From NCBI RefSeq assembly GCF_900101445.1, contig NZ_FNKE01000001.1:744001-808000 (forward strand): a stretch of 64,000 nucleotides of DNA, in the 5' to 3' direction. The notes under the pieces were generated by a model that saw nothing but the letters and a program-made list of their open reading frames with translations, was not told the DNA's origin and ran no database searches. The DNA comes from Streptococcus equinus. GTDB taxonomy: Bacteria > Bacillota > Bacilli > Lactobacillales > Streptococcaceae. The position numbers and the translations under genes were made by a program. Below are positions 47,501 to 55,949 of this stretch, piece by piece (position 1 is the first letter of the stretch; every line of letters starts with the position of its first letter).

Positions 47501-47757
47501 TCAGCATCGGTTAAATTTTGTGATTCATTTTGAACTTCAGATGATGGTAATGAGTTGTTTGTTTCATTATCATCAGAGATAACACTATCACTATTTAATT
47601 GAAGTGAACTAGACTGCTCTACCGATGATTGAACATTCTCAGTTACTGTCGTTGATTGGGTGGTTGTGTTTTCGTCAGCGAAAACTTGCCCCGAACTTAA
47701 AAAAGCTCCTATAATAATCGGAGATACTAGGCAGCTTCGAAGGATATTCTTTTTCAA
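44560..47757 (-). CDS. Secreted GH25 muramidase with seven GBS-Bsp repeats
   Basis: This 1065-residue protein has a signal peptide (1-27), a Ser/Asn/Glu-rich linker (28-190), seven GBS-Bsp-like repeats (about 195-855) with the core (V/T)W(S/T)-x-x-x-x-Q-D-D-(L/I)-x-W-Y, and a GH25 lysozyme domain (860-1065) beginning Y-F-I-D-I-S-S-H-N-G, with catalytic acids in I-D-I-S and N-D-M-E-E. Repeats alternate between two kinds; the third and fifth are nearly identical in protein. No LPXTG is present. It likely binds the wall polysaccharide and cuts glycan strands during separation or remodelling. Confidence 0.93.
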   Translation of the reverse strand: MKKNILRSCLVSPIIIGAFLSSGQVFADENTTTQSTTVTENVQSSVEQSSSLQLNSDSVISDDNETNNSLPSSEVQNESQNLTDADKQDSAIADGQEAEKNADDQTSLINPSISEDNKESAGNSEENNVDNSAVQESQSSDATTDHVSDKTSLSNLAESKVLTSAVQAASQKVINQLAASKAVVKEVTSATLTNKGFDIQYNQAIPAGAKIMFAVWSEVNGQDDLIWYTADSNGHVVAKYTGSYGKYNIHTYQNLNGQMIGLNGRTIDVPKPSAKVTITKVDGTTYKVTVSDIPAYITSIQLPTWTEKGGQDDIQWYSTTQNSDGTFTRTFSIAEHNLESGKYNVHVYGTSAVTNLLIGLTGTSFQGDYQFGDVKVQPTLTANGIHISMPSDVSSDMTVYHAVWSAKNDQDDLIWYKVPANGQLTAKYTGDYGTYLIHTYAVIKGQMTCISATSIDVPRPSAKAKITKESPTTYKVTITDVPVYIDSIQVPTWTEKNGQDDIQWYKATKAADGSYYVIFSEATHNLEAGTYNVHVYGNSRVTNSQTALLGTRFESDYQFGDVKVQASLGQNGIQISMPSDVSSNLKVMHAVWSAKNDQDDLIWYQVPSDGQLTAKYTGDYGTYLIHTYAVINGQMTCISATSINVPKPEIKATVTKESDVKVKVTVSNVPVYVTGITIPVWTSLNGQDDIKWYQATKQSDGTYILTFSPKEHNFESGHYNIHIYGQSQVSHSLEALSSTNGVDLSTDKYVVDPSVSVQNHDANNGTLKVRIAESEYTKKIKSVSVAVWSESNQSNLHWYTTSDVYDGVVTVMVNEKNHGYIKGNYTVHVYVDFTDNTTSGFNLGQYALNADEPAQHAPSYFIDISSHNGVISVSDYQRLKSQGITGVVVKLTEGTSYTNPYARAQIANAQAAGLRVSAYHYSHYETAAEARAEAQYFVRVAQSMGLSGSTAMVNDMEERSMLNGDLNGNTQAWKDEMNRLGYSNNVYYTMASWLDTKGGKLNTAKFGLSNLWVAHYLYAYTYLDQESAKSLSYYSNTAAWQYTSVSPKLSHALDESIDYTGRFTW

Positions 47758-47798
47758 ATCAATCCCCCTCTTTCTATTCTTTACTCATATCCATTTTA

Positions 47799-47827
47799 TC
47801 ATGATTTTGTAAGCCCTTCAAGCACAT
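47799..47827 (-). promoter_or_regulatory. Promoter of the GH25 muramidase gene
   Basis: On the minus strand TTGAAG, 17 bases and TAAAAT (with TGA just before the -10) stand about 40 bases upstream of the gene, which begins behind AGAGGGGG. Confidence 0.7.
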
Positions 47828-47841
47828 ATGCTTTCGCTAAA

Positions 47842-47876
47842 CAAAAGAAGGCAGCGATTTCAAAATCACTGCCTAA
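47842..47876 (-). terminator. Terminator of the CHAP hydrolase gene
   Basis: On the minus strand GGCAGTGATT-TTGA-AATCGCTGCC (one G-U) is followed by TTCTTTT directly after the stop of the CHAP gene. Confidence 0.85.
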
Positions 47877-47880
47877 AATA

Positions 47881-49521
47881 TTAATCTGGATAAATGTAAG
47901 AAACATCACCACCCCAGAATGAATCGAGTGGGTTAAACCATCCACGGAAATTACCGATGTATTGTTTACCAGCGTAGTTAGATTCTTTAACTTGGATACG
48001 GGTGTTACTTGACACATCTGTTACATAAGCAACGTGTCCGTAGCCATTACCATCATGTGGCCAAACAACGATTGAACCTACTCTTGGTGTTGTTCCAACT
48101 CTGAAACCTTTGGCACGCGCATTAACTGCCCAGCCCCCAGCATTTCCAAGCCAGTTTGGAATCCATGGCGCCAAAGACTTGACCGCCCATGTACATTGCC
48201 CAACTGGATAGGTATTAGTTTCGTTGATATATGTTGTAATACGAGGAGATGGTGTAGCGTTAGGTTTATAGTTTTGATCAGAAAGATTAAATGTTGCTGT
48301 TGAATTATCTGAATAAATAACAGTCGCAACTACAGAAAAAGTATCCGCTTGATTATTAATCGATTTCAAGTCAATGCTTTGACTAATTTTTCCGTAACTA
48401 CTTGTACCTGCTTCATAAGTTTTTGTTTTTTGAGGATTCGATTTAGAGGTAACCTGAACCTTAAGTTTTGAAACCCTTTTAGACATAGCTTTTTCCGTAA
48501 CATTTACTTTAAACGAACCATTTGCTGTGTTTACATTACTAATACCAACTTCTGGATTTTCTAAACCACTAATTTGATCTACGTGGAATCCTGGTGTTCC
48601 ACTCAATGCTTCAAAACTATTAGTAATAGAGTTGTCGCCATAGATATGCACACCGTATGTTCCTGTGTCAAATCCATGGTTTGACAGCTGAATTGTTGCC
48701 TTATATGAGTTATCGCCAACTTTGGTTGCCTTATACCATTTTAAATCATCTTGATTATTCACCGTTGACCAAACTGGAACTGTAATTGAAGTAATATATT
48801 CCGGAACATCATTAATCAAAACATCATAAGTTTTATCTGAAGTTTGAACAATTTGATACGATATCTCTTGTTTATCAATAATAATATCCTGACCATTAAT
48901 TGCAGTCAATTTTCCATCTTGTGCTAAATAGGTATGAACAAAATATCTTCCATAACCTTTATGATTATTTAAATCGATTCTTGTTATTCCTTTCCCAGAA
49001 TCATCATACCATCTTAAATCATCTTGGTCATTTTCTTCTGACCAGACAGCATATTTAATTGTCCCATTAGATGGTGCATTAATGTCTGTTGAAAGCTGAA
49101 GCGCACCATTTTTAACACTTACTTGAGGTGCTTTAGGACTAATTTTAAGACTTTCTAAGGCAGTACCCGATACACGACCATCAGAATAAGTTGTGTAAAC
49201 ATGAGTAATATATGATCCAGCTCTATTTCCATAATCTGCTAGATTTACCTTAACTTTTGCTTGACCATTAATAACATCAGTTGTATTGTACCATTTAAGA
49301 TCATCTTGACCGTCTTCTTCTGACCAAACTGCAACATCGATTCGAGTAATGTCCTTACAATCTTTAGTCTTTTGCGACATAACTTCAAAAGATTTGCTGA
49401 CTTCATCAAACGGTGTTTTAGTCACTAAGGCATCAGATTGTTGATCCGCCATAGCAGAGTTAGTAAGAAATGCCATGCTAAGCACAGCTGTTGACAATAA
49501 AGCTGATTTGATTTTATTCAA
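47881..49521 (-). CDS. Secreted CHAP-domain hydrolase with GBS-Bsp repeats
   Basis: This 546-residue protein has a signal peptide (1-25, ending NSAMA), three GBS-Bsp-type repeats with intact V-W-S-x-x-x-x-Q-D-D-L-x-W-Y cores (about 65, 160 and 250) and a fourth degenerate one. The C-terminal CHAP domain (about 430-546) has the catalytic Cys in V-G-Q-C-T-W-A-V and His in G-H-V-A-Y-V. It should cut peptide bonds in peptidoglycan as an amidase or endopeptidase. It lies next to the GH25 enzyme with related repeats, so the two probably share a wall ligand. Confidence 0.93.
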   Translation of the reverse strand: MNKIKSALLSTAVLSMAFLTNSAMADQQSDALVTKTPFDEVSKSFEVMSQKTKDCKDITRIDVAVWSEEDGQDDLKWYNTTDVINGQAKVKVNLADYGNRAGSYITHVYTTYSDGRVSGTALESLKISPKAPQVSVKNGALQLSTDINAPSNGTIKYAVWSEENDQDDLRWYDDSGKGITRIDLNNHKGYGRYFVHTYLAQDGKLTAINGQDIIIDKQEISYQIVQTSDKTYDVLINDVPEYITSITVPVWSTVNNQDDLKWYKATKVGDNSYKATIQLSNHGFDTGTYGVHIYGDNSITNSFEALSGTPGFHVDQISGLENPEVGISNVNTANGSFKVNVTEKAMSKRVSKLKVQVTSKSNPQKTKTYEAGTSSYGKISQSIDLKSINNQADTFSVVATVIYSDNSTATFNLSDQNYKPNATPSPRITTYINETNTYPVGQCTWAVKSLAPWIPNWLGNAGGWAVNARAKGFRVGTTPRVGSIVVWPHDGNGYGHVAYVTDVSSNTRIQVKESNYAGKQYIGNFRGWFNPLDSFWGGDVSYIYPD

Positions 49522-49538
49522 AAAGCTGTTCTCCTTTA

Positions 49539-49563
49539 TAATATAATGTTGTACATTATATTA
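49539..49563. promoter_or_regulatory. 25-base palindrome over the CHAP gene promoter
   Basis: Perfect 11-base arms TAATATAATGT and ACATTATATTA surround TGT. TATAAT occurs on both strands inside it. It lies 18 bases before the start codon, so a factor bound here would block transcription. Alternatively it is a stem in the very short leader. Confidence 0.7.
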
Positions 49564-49604
49564 ATTCGGAAAAACAGCTAAAAAACTTTATAAAATATTA
49601 AATT

Positions 49605-50531
49605 TTATCCTTTTTCTTTAACGATATAAACTGGTCGTTTTTTAGTTTCAAGGAATATCTTAGAAATGTATTTTCCGATAATCCCTAAAGCAAGCAACTG
49701 GATACCACCAATAAACAAAATGATACAAACCAAACTTGCCCAACCTGAAACACTACCACCAATTGTGAGTTTGCGAATAATGATAAATAGAATTCCAAGA
49801 ATAGAAGCTAAAAATGAAACTGACCCAGCCCATAGTGAAAGATTCAATGGCGCTTCAGAAAAATTAATAAACCCTTCCATAGAGTATTTGAATAAGCTCC
49901 AAAAACTCCATGACGTTTCACCTGCCACGCGCTCGCGATTTTCATAAGCGATATACGTTACATTAAATCCAACCCAAGAGAAAATTCCTTTTGAGAAACG
50001 ATTAACTTCACCAAGTTCTAAAATACTGTCTACAACTTGACGAGTCATCAAACGGAAATCACGCGCACCATCAACCATCTCTGTATCAGAAACAGCATTG
50101 ATAATTTTGTAAAACATCTTTGAAAAGAAAGAACGGATAACTGGCTCTCCCTTTCGATCAGCACGACGCGTTCCTACAACATCGTAACCTTCGTTGATTT
50201 TTTGATACATCTCAATCAACAACTCAGGTGGATCTTGTAAATCGGCGTCCATAACAGTGATAAAATCACCATCTGCAGCCTCAAGTCCAGCTAACAAACC
50301 AGCCTCTTTACCAAAATTACGTGAAAATGACAAATAATGAACATTTTCAAAACGGCTAGCAACATCTCGAAGGACCTTTAAGGTTTCGTCTTTTGAACCA
50401 TCATTGACAAAGATATAATCAAACATCAATTGGTCCTTCATTTTACTTTCAATTTTTTGAGTTTCTTCTAAAAATGGATAGATTGTTTCTTGCTCATTAT
50501 AGCAAGGAACAACAATAGATAATTTTTTCAT
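49605..50531 (-). CDS. GT2 glycosyltransferase with two membrane segments (GacI/GtrB-like)
   Basis: This 308-residue protein has the GT2 fold with V-V-P-C-Y-N-E-Q near 7, F-V-N-D-G-S-K-D near 43, D-A-D-L-Q-D-P-P-E near 97 and a Q-x-x-R-W-like region. Two C-terminal membrane helices (about 230-252 and 265-290) anchor it. Such enzymes make undecaprenyl-phosphate-linked sugars that donate side chains to wall polysaccharide. It has its own promoter (TGGTATACT at about 50563-50571) beyond the terminator of the rgp-like operon. Confidence 0.9.
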   Translation of the reverse strand: MKKLSIVVPCYNEQETIYPFLEETQKIESKMKDQLMFDYIFVNDGSKDETLKVLRDVASRFENVHYLSFSRNFGKEAGLLAGLEAADGDFITVMDADLQDPPELLIEMYQKINEGYDVVGTRRADRKGEPVIRSFFSKMFYKIINAVSDTEMVDGARDFRLMTRQVVDSILELGEVNRFSKGIFSWVGFNVTYIAYENRERVAGETSWSFWSLFKYSMEGFINFSEAPLNLSLWAGSVSFLASILGILFIIIRKLTIGGSVSGWASLVCIILFIGGIQLLALGIIGKYISKIFLETKKRPVYIVKEKG

Positions 50532-50587
50532 TAGATAATAAGCCTTTCAAAAGCTAGTGTTCACTTTAGTATACCACAAACTACTTA

Positions 50588-50620
50588 TAAAAAAAATGGT
50601 GAATTTGCTCATTCACCATT
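50588..50620 (-). terminator. Terminator of the rhamnose polysaccharide operon
   Basis: On the minus strand AATGGTGAAT-GAGCAA-ATTCACCATT is followed by TTTTTTTT, 10 bases beyond the last operon gene. A TGGTATACT promoter for the GT2 gene follows. Confidence 0.9.
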
Positions 50621-50629
50621 TAAAAATAC

Positions 50630-52192
50630 CTAATTGATATTTTTCAAACGTTCCGCAACATAGCTGATTCCAACAGCTGCCAAAGGGATGATGAGATAGA
50701 CATATGGATAAACATACTGACTCTTAGTTTCCCAAATTAAGTGAAATATGAAACCACCAGAAAGATATATTATTGGTATCAAAGTAAATAAACTATCTTT
50801 TGGTTTATCAAATAATTGAATAAAAATAGCGAGAAGAACAGCAACATATATGACAGCAAGTAATAAAGCAGAAAAATAATACACAACTTTATATAGTGTC
50901 TTACCTTCATAAATGCTCGACATCAATTGACCTCTAATCTTCTGTCCCTCAACTGGCATTTTTATAACAGGACCTGACCAAATAGATTCAAATAAACTAT
51001 CTGTCCATGTTGATAAAAATTTATTTTTAAAGAAATTGAAAGTATATTGAGGATGCTCAACCATGTATTCTATTCGAGTTGTGATTTGTTTCTTACTAGC
51101 CTCTTCAATCTTTTCTGAATTACCACTATATTCGTTATACACATTTTCAACATATGCATCATACCATCCAGCAACACGATTATAAAGTGGTGTATCATTC
51201 AACCCCATTGCCACCCATGCTATTTTAGGTTCTCCATCCAAATTTGTTTTGTTGGCTAAACTTTTATAGTGGTAAGATACTAAATTATTACTTCCATAAA
51301 TCGACAAAGCAAGTAAAACTATAAAAGCCAAATTTTTCCATGATTTATGTTGTAATAAGTCAAGTACTAAGACTATAAAAATAGTTACTATTAATATAAT
51401 ATAATTGTTTCTGATAAAATCTGATAACGTTAAAAAGATTATACTCAACAGCATCATTGACCATGATTTTTTTTCAAAATAGATTTGCAAAAAGAAAAGT
51501 CCAACAATTGCAAAAAACAAACCAAAGGTCAAACCATAAACAAATAAAATATTAAAAAGATGTGATAAAAAAGCAAACGAGAGGATTATTACAAGTTTTG
51601 AAATGCTTTCCTTTTTTAATACTCGTTTTGTTATTCTCCAGAGAAAGAAATTATCAACAATAGAAAATATCAAGTTTATAATAAAGAATGCCTTAATATT
51701 ACTTTCGCCAAAAACAGTCAAAATCAATCGTTCAAAACTAACTAAACCTAGTTGATGAGGATATTTGTGAAGGTACCCTGATATATCCGTTAAAGATTGA
51801 ATATCTCCATTATTTAATGCTTTTGCTGCTTCTAAAACAGCTAAAGCATCATGACGAATCACATCATTTTGATGAAAAATTAGATAAACTCCAACAAGAA
51901 TATAAAATATCGAACCAAAAATGAATAACGTTGTTTCATTAATATACTTCAACAAACGTAACAACAAAAATATCAAGCATACAAAAATAACTAAACTAGC
52001 AAAAAAAGCCCAACCATTTAAGTGTATATTTGATAACTCTGAGCCATCCATTGGCATATTACTTCTCACCAATATACTTGATACTCCTAAAAGGGTAAAC
52101 AACAATAATCCCCAAATAAGAATGGCTTTTTGTCCTAAAAATGCTAAAAATTTCAACAAAATTCTCCTTAATAAAAGAGTAATATACTTCAA
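50630..52192 (-). CDS. Multi-pass membrane protein, GT-C-like, of the polysaccharide operon
   Basis: This 520-residue protein has about ten hydrophobic segments and one large external loop near residues 100-150 (V-I-R-H-D-A-L-A-V-L-E-A-A-K-A-L-N-N-G-D). This is the layout of GT-C glycosyltransferases that use lipid-linked sugars outside the membrane, where an acidic residue in the first loop is catalytic. It is the last gene of the operon and overlaps the gene before by 4 bases. It probably adds side-chain sugars delivered by a GacI/GtrB-like enzyme. No named family assigned. Confidence 0.7.
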   Translation of the reverse strand: MKYITLLLRRILLKFLAFLGQKAILIWGLLLFTLLGVSSILVRSNMPMDGSELSNIHLNGWAFFASLVIFVCLIFLLLRLLKYINETTLFIFGSIFYILVGVYLIFHQNDVIRHDALAVLEAAKALNNGDIQSLTDISGYLHKYPHQLGLVSFERLILTVFGESNIKAFFIINLIFSIVDNFFLWRITKRVLKKESISKLVIILSFAFLSHLFNILFVYGLTFGLFFAIVGLFFLQIYFEKKSWSMMLLSIIFLTLSDFIRNNYIILIVTIFIVLVLDLLQHKSWKNLAFIVLLALSIYGSNNLVSYHYKSLANKTNLDGEPKIAWVAMGLNDTPLYNRVAGWYDAYVENVYNEYSGNSEKIEEASKKQITTRIEYMVEHPQYTFNFFKNKFLSTWTDSLFESIWSGPVIKMPVEGQKIRGQLMSSIYEGKTLYKVVYYFSALLLAVIYVAVLLAIFIQLFDKPKDSLFTLIPIIYLSGGFIFHLIWETKSQYVYPYVYLIIPLAAVGISYVAERLKNIN

Positions 52193-53457
52193 ATTGTCAT
52201 TCTATGTTTTATACTATCACTACCGCAGTCTTTTTTAATATCACCTGAGATTTCTATCAGTAATAATAAACTAACAATTGTAAATGAAAAAATGAGCGGT
52301 GTATATGTTCTAAGACCTGAAGCATAGATTGTTGGAGATAATGAAACTGTCATTCGTGAAGCATATCCGGCTACCAAAATAATCAAAGCAGTTAATCCAT
52401 TTTGCCACTTTCTAAACATTAGAAATACCACTGCTGCAATAGTACATAAAATCAAAGTGTATAAAACTAGCGGATAAAGGTTTTCTTTTAGACTAAAATA
52501 GTTTGGAATTTCACTTTTATTTTGATTATCAATTGTTCTTTGAACTGCAGTTAGTAAACTATTCATAGCTAATCTTTGCGTTATGACTGTGTAGATTACA
52601 GTTCCTGAGATAAAAGTTATAAAATATTGTTTTTTTATAATCGATACAACGATAATTAAAACTAAAAATAGATAAACAATATTTAATTCTGACGTAACAA
52701 ATAACACACGATTTGTTTCTAAATATCCTTTAATAATTTTAACTGGGAAAGAAATGGTTTCAAAACCAGGATACCAAATCTTGGTTTCAGTAGCTAATCT
52801 ATTTGCAGATCCTGAGCAAAGCAAACCAGAAACTAGCCCCAATAGCGATACACAAGTTGCGATAAAATAATTTTTATTTATTCTTTTACGTTCTAAATAT
52901 GAACTAATAAGAGCAAAAACAAATAGAATGAATGCATAAACCGTAAATTGTTCTTGCATACAAGCAAATACAAGAAACGGCAAAGATAATATTGTATACC
53001 AATGTTTCTCCTGAATGATACAATACCACGCAATAACAAAGGAAATCATTGGAAAAAGATAATTAGTAACTGTTGCAATCAAACCAGCACTTGTGAAAAA
53101 CAAACTTGGAAAAGAAAGTAGAAAAATAACAGGCGATACAAATTGTAATTTTCTGTACTTCTCTTCTCTTAGAAAAATTCCATTAAAACAATAGAAAAAA
53201 ATTGCTAAAGAAATAAGCATAGTTACATCAAATAGCAAATAATGATTTGACATAAACATTGTAACTGATTCAATCAACAATCTACTTGACCATGTTTTAT
53301 AGCGATAAATAGCAAATTCAAAAAAGCCAAATTTTTGAGCCATATGAGCAAAGCTAGTCTGATCTCCGGCATCATTAATATAAATAATAGACTCTAACGT
53401 GAATAAGAAACTTATAAAAGCATAGTAGAGTGGTAAAATAAATTTTTTCATTTTCAT
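52189..53457 (-). CDS. Multi-pass membrane protein of the polysaccharide operon
   Basis: This 422-residue protein has about ten to eleven membrane helices. An early loop contains I-N-D-A-G-D-Q-T-S-F-A-H-M-A-Q near 26-40, and the chain has few polar loops otherwise. Size and layout resemble DUF6056-like or GT-C-type proteins found in streptococcal wall polysaccharide loci. It overlaps its downstream neighbour by 4 bases and starts 2 bases after the GacH-like stop. The role in side-chain transfer is inferred from context only. Confidence 0.65.
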   Translation of the reverse strand: MKMKKFILPLYYAFISFLFTLESIIYINDAGDQTSFAHMAQKFGFFEFAIYRYKTWSSRLLIESVTMFMSNHYLLFDVTMLISLAIFFYCFNGIFLREEKYRKLQFVSPVIFLLSFPSLFFTSAGLIATVTNYLFPMISFVIAWYCIIQEKHWYTILSLPFLVFACMQEQFTVYAFILFVFALISSYLERKRINKNYFIATCVSLLGLVSGLLCSGSANRLATETKIWYPGFETISFPVKIIKGYLETNRVLFVTSELNIVYLFLVLIIVVSIIKKQYFITFISGTVIYTVITQRLAMNSLLTAVQRTIDNQNKSEIPNYFSLKENLYPLVLYTLILCTIAAVVFLMFRKWQNGLTALIILVAGYASRMTVSLSPTIYASGLRTYTPLIFSFTIVSLLLLIEISGDIKKDCGSDSIKHRMTI

Positions 53458-53459
53458 AA

Positions 53460-55949
53460 TTAATTAGTCACCTTAAAAAAAGATTTATATGACTTCAAGT
53501 ATCCTTTGCCTGAAACCATATCATACTCAACAAGTTTTAAATCATTTGCTATTTTTTCTTGTTCAGTAGTTAATTTTTCCTTATCAACACTAGCATTCTC
53601 AAGAACTTCAGTTAACAAAGCATAATATGGAGAAACTTTTGAGTTTGTTACTGCTAATAACTCAGCCGGAAAATCACTTGAATTAACCAGAGGATATGAT
53701 AATACATCCGTTGAATAATTACTCCAAATAAAATAATCTGTTTGATATTGTCCGGCAGGATTATCGATAAATGATTCTTGTGGATAGAAGCCAGGTAAGT
53801 GGTCTCCATAAAAAACAACAGTTATTTTTTTATTAATCTGGCTTAATTGATCCAGCCAATTCTGAGTTGCTTGATCTGTCTGATAAAGTAACTTAGCGTA
53901 ATTATTCATATAATAGTTTTCACCAGGCGAAAAACCTTCACCTGACCCACCAACTTCAGAATCCTCATCTAGATTCCATGGTGCATGGTTTTGGTATGTT
54001 ATCACTGAAAAGAATTGATTCTTGCTCTCATCAATATTATCTAGGACAGTTTGATAAGTTGAAGCATCACTCGGATACACACCATAATGTTCCAAATGTT
54101 TTGCACTTTCAGTTCCATTACTCTCAGCAATAAATGTATCAAAACCAAGTTTACGGTACACTTCTTTTCGTGAATAAGTTGCGGCATCTCCTAAATGAAT
54201 AGCATATTTATCTTTTGAAGAGTACGAATCGCTAATTGATGGAAAATAGGTCATCTGTGGTACAACATCTGTATACAATGTAGAAACTGAACTTGAAAGA
54301 TTATACATTGGTAAACCTGTTAATGTTTCAAATTCCATATTAGCTGTTCCACCACCATAGCCATCTGATTTCATTAATCCACTAGTCGTAGACTCTTTAA
54401 CTGAATGAATTACTGGAATTGGATCAGTTGTTAAATTCACATTTGAAATCCGACTTGGATCAGAAAAACTTTCACTTAAAACATAAATAACCGTTTGATC
54501 TGAAATATTATTTTTTCGAGAAGCATTGATAACTTGAGCTTTATGAGTATATTTTTTTACAATTTTTTCAATCTTTTCTTTACTATACTCCTCAGGCTTC
54601 TCCATTTTTTTCGAAGTCATTTGTTTTAACCAAACAAATGTCAACGAACGCTCGCGAGCAACTGTTCCCTGTCCCATCCACTCGATGTTTTCAAAATTAT
54701 TTAATCTAGATAAAACAGGTATATTTTCAGCGATATCACCATTTTCTTGCTGTAAAAACACAACAAATATATAACTAAAAATAGAAATAATCGCAACTCC
54801 TGTAGCTAAACGTGCCTTCCAGCTTTTTGTAATTTTTCCTCTTAATAATTTATTTCTAAATAAATAGAAAAAGATAACTGTTACAGATAAAGCTACTAAC
54901 GAATAAAGAACCAATGTAATATCAATATAAGATATTACAAGTCTAATTTCTTTTACCCAACTCAAATCACTAAATAACAGAGGTTCATTACGCATACTAA
55001 ATTTTATGCTATTAGCAACTGTTATTATGATTCCTAAAATTACAATGAATGTCGTCGTACGTAAAATTCGATTGACAATCATGTAAAGTAACAAATTAAA
55101 TAAAGCAATAACAACTATTTGAAATAAGGTCGCTGATGGGAAAATAAAACGATCTAATATTTCTCCCTCACTCTTGATTCCATATTGAAACAAATAGTTA
55201 AATACTATCGCTAAAAGAAAACTCAATACAACAACAAGTGAATAACTTGGAGTATTTTCTTTTATAGCTCTGAAGGAATTTAAAACAAAATAAATTAATA
55301 AGCTAATTAAAACTAAAGTTATTATCACACTCCAAGTTACACCTGAGAGGTATCCACTATAATTCCCTTTATCAATATATTTTGTTACCTTTTCTACCAT
55401 CATATCAGTAAAAAGGCTGCCATTAAGCGCCAAAGAAGCGATTAAACCAATAGTAACCAATCGGTATGAATCAAATTCATCTAAAAAACTATCTAAAAGC
55501 TCTCTAACTTGAAATTTAGAAGATAAATAAAAAATGGCAGCCGATAACAAAAGAATAAAAATAATAGTCGGCAAAAAAGAAAACTGTAAAAAGTCATTTT
55601 TTATTAGATTCCACCATTTAAAATCTCCATTATTTAAATTTCGAGTGATCACTAAGAAATAAGAAATAAAAAGATAAATTACACAACCACTTGCTATTTC
55701 AATAAAAAATTCTCTTTTAAAATAACTTGATAAATAAACAGCTATTCCTAAAACAGATAGAACATATGCAGTAATACAAAAAGTCTTAAGAATATGAAAT
55801 TGATCTGATAAATTATCACCTTGTCCCTTCAACAAATAAAAGTTAATAAGGGAAAGGTTAAGATAAAAGAATAACGTAAACAGAAGTAGATAATGTAAGA
55901 TCTTCGTCCAATTAATTTCCTCAAAAATGGCTTTAACCTTTTCTATCAT
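53460..55949 (-). CDS. gacH: GacH-type glycerol-phosphate transferase of wall polysaccharide
   Basis: This 829-residue protein has ten or more membrane helices in the first 400 residues and an extracellular sulfatase-fold domain. Metal/catalytic residues lie in V-L-S-E-S-F near 490-495, the nucleophile Thr535 in G-G-G-T-A-N, and F-Y-G-D-H-L near 707. In S. pyogenes GacH adds glycerol phosphate to the group carbohydrate, giving it negative charge. It overlaps the rgpF-like gene by 17 bases. The same fold occurs in the LtaS-like protein at 36947. Confidence 0.9.
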   Translation of the reverse strand: MIEKVKAIFEEINWTKILHYLLLFTLFFYLNLSLINFYLLKGQGDNLSDQFHILKTFCITAYVLSVLGIAVYLSSYFKREFFIEIASGCVIYLFISYFLVITRNLNNGDFKWWNLIKNDFLQFSFLPTIIFILLLSAAIFYLSSKFQVRELLDSFLDEFDSYRLVTIGLIASLALNGSLFTDMMVEKVTKYIDKGNYSGYLSGVTWSVIITLVLISLLIYFVLNSFRAIKENTPSYSLVVVLSFLLAIVFNYLFQYGIKSEGEILDRFIFPSATLFQIVVIALFNLLLYMIVNRILRTTTFIVILGIIITVANSIKFSMRNEPLLFSDLSWVKEIRLVISYIDITLVLYSLVALSVTVIFFYLFRNKLLRGKITKSWKARLATGVAIISIFSYIFVVFLQQENGDIAENIPVLSRLNNFENIEWMGQGTVARERSLTFVWLKQMTSKKMEKPEEYSKEKIEKIVKKYTHKAQVINASRKNNISDQTVIYVLSESFSDPSRISNVNLTTDPIPVIHSVKESTTSGLMKSDGYGGGTANMEFETLTGLPMYNLSSSVSTLYTDVVPQMTYFPSISDSYSSKDKYAIHLGDAATYSRKEVYRKLGFDTFIAESNGTESAKHLEHYGVYPSDASTYQTVLDNIDESKNQFFSVITYQNHAPWNLDEDSEVGGSGEGFSPGENYYMNNYAKLLYQTDQATQNWLDQLSQINKKITVVFYGDHLPGFYPQESFIDNPAGQYQTDYFIWSNYSTDVLSYPLVNSSDFPAELLAVTNSKVSPYYALLTEVLENASVDKEKLTTEQEKIANDLKLVEYDMVSGKGYLKSYKSFFKVTN

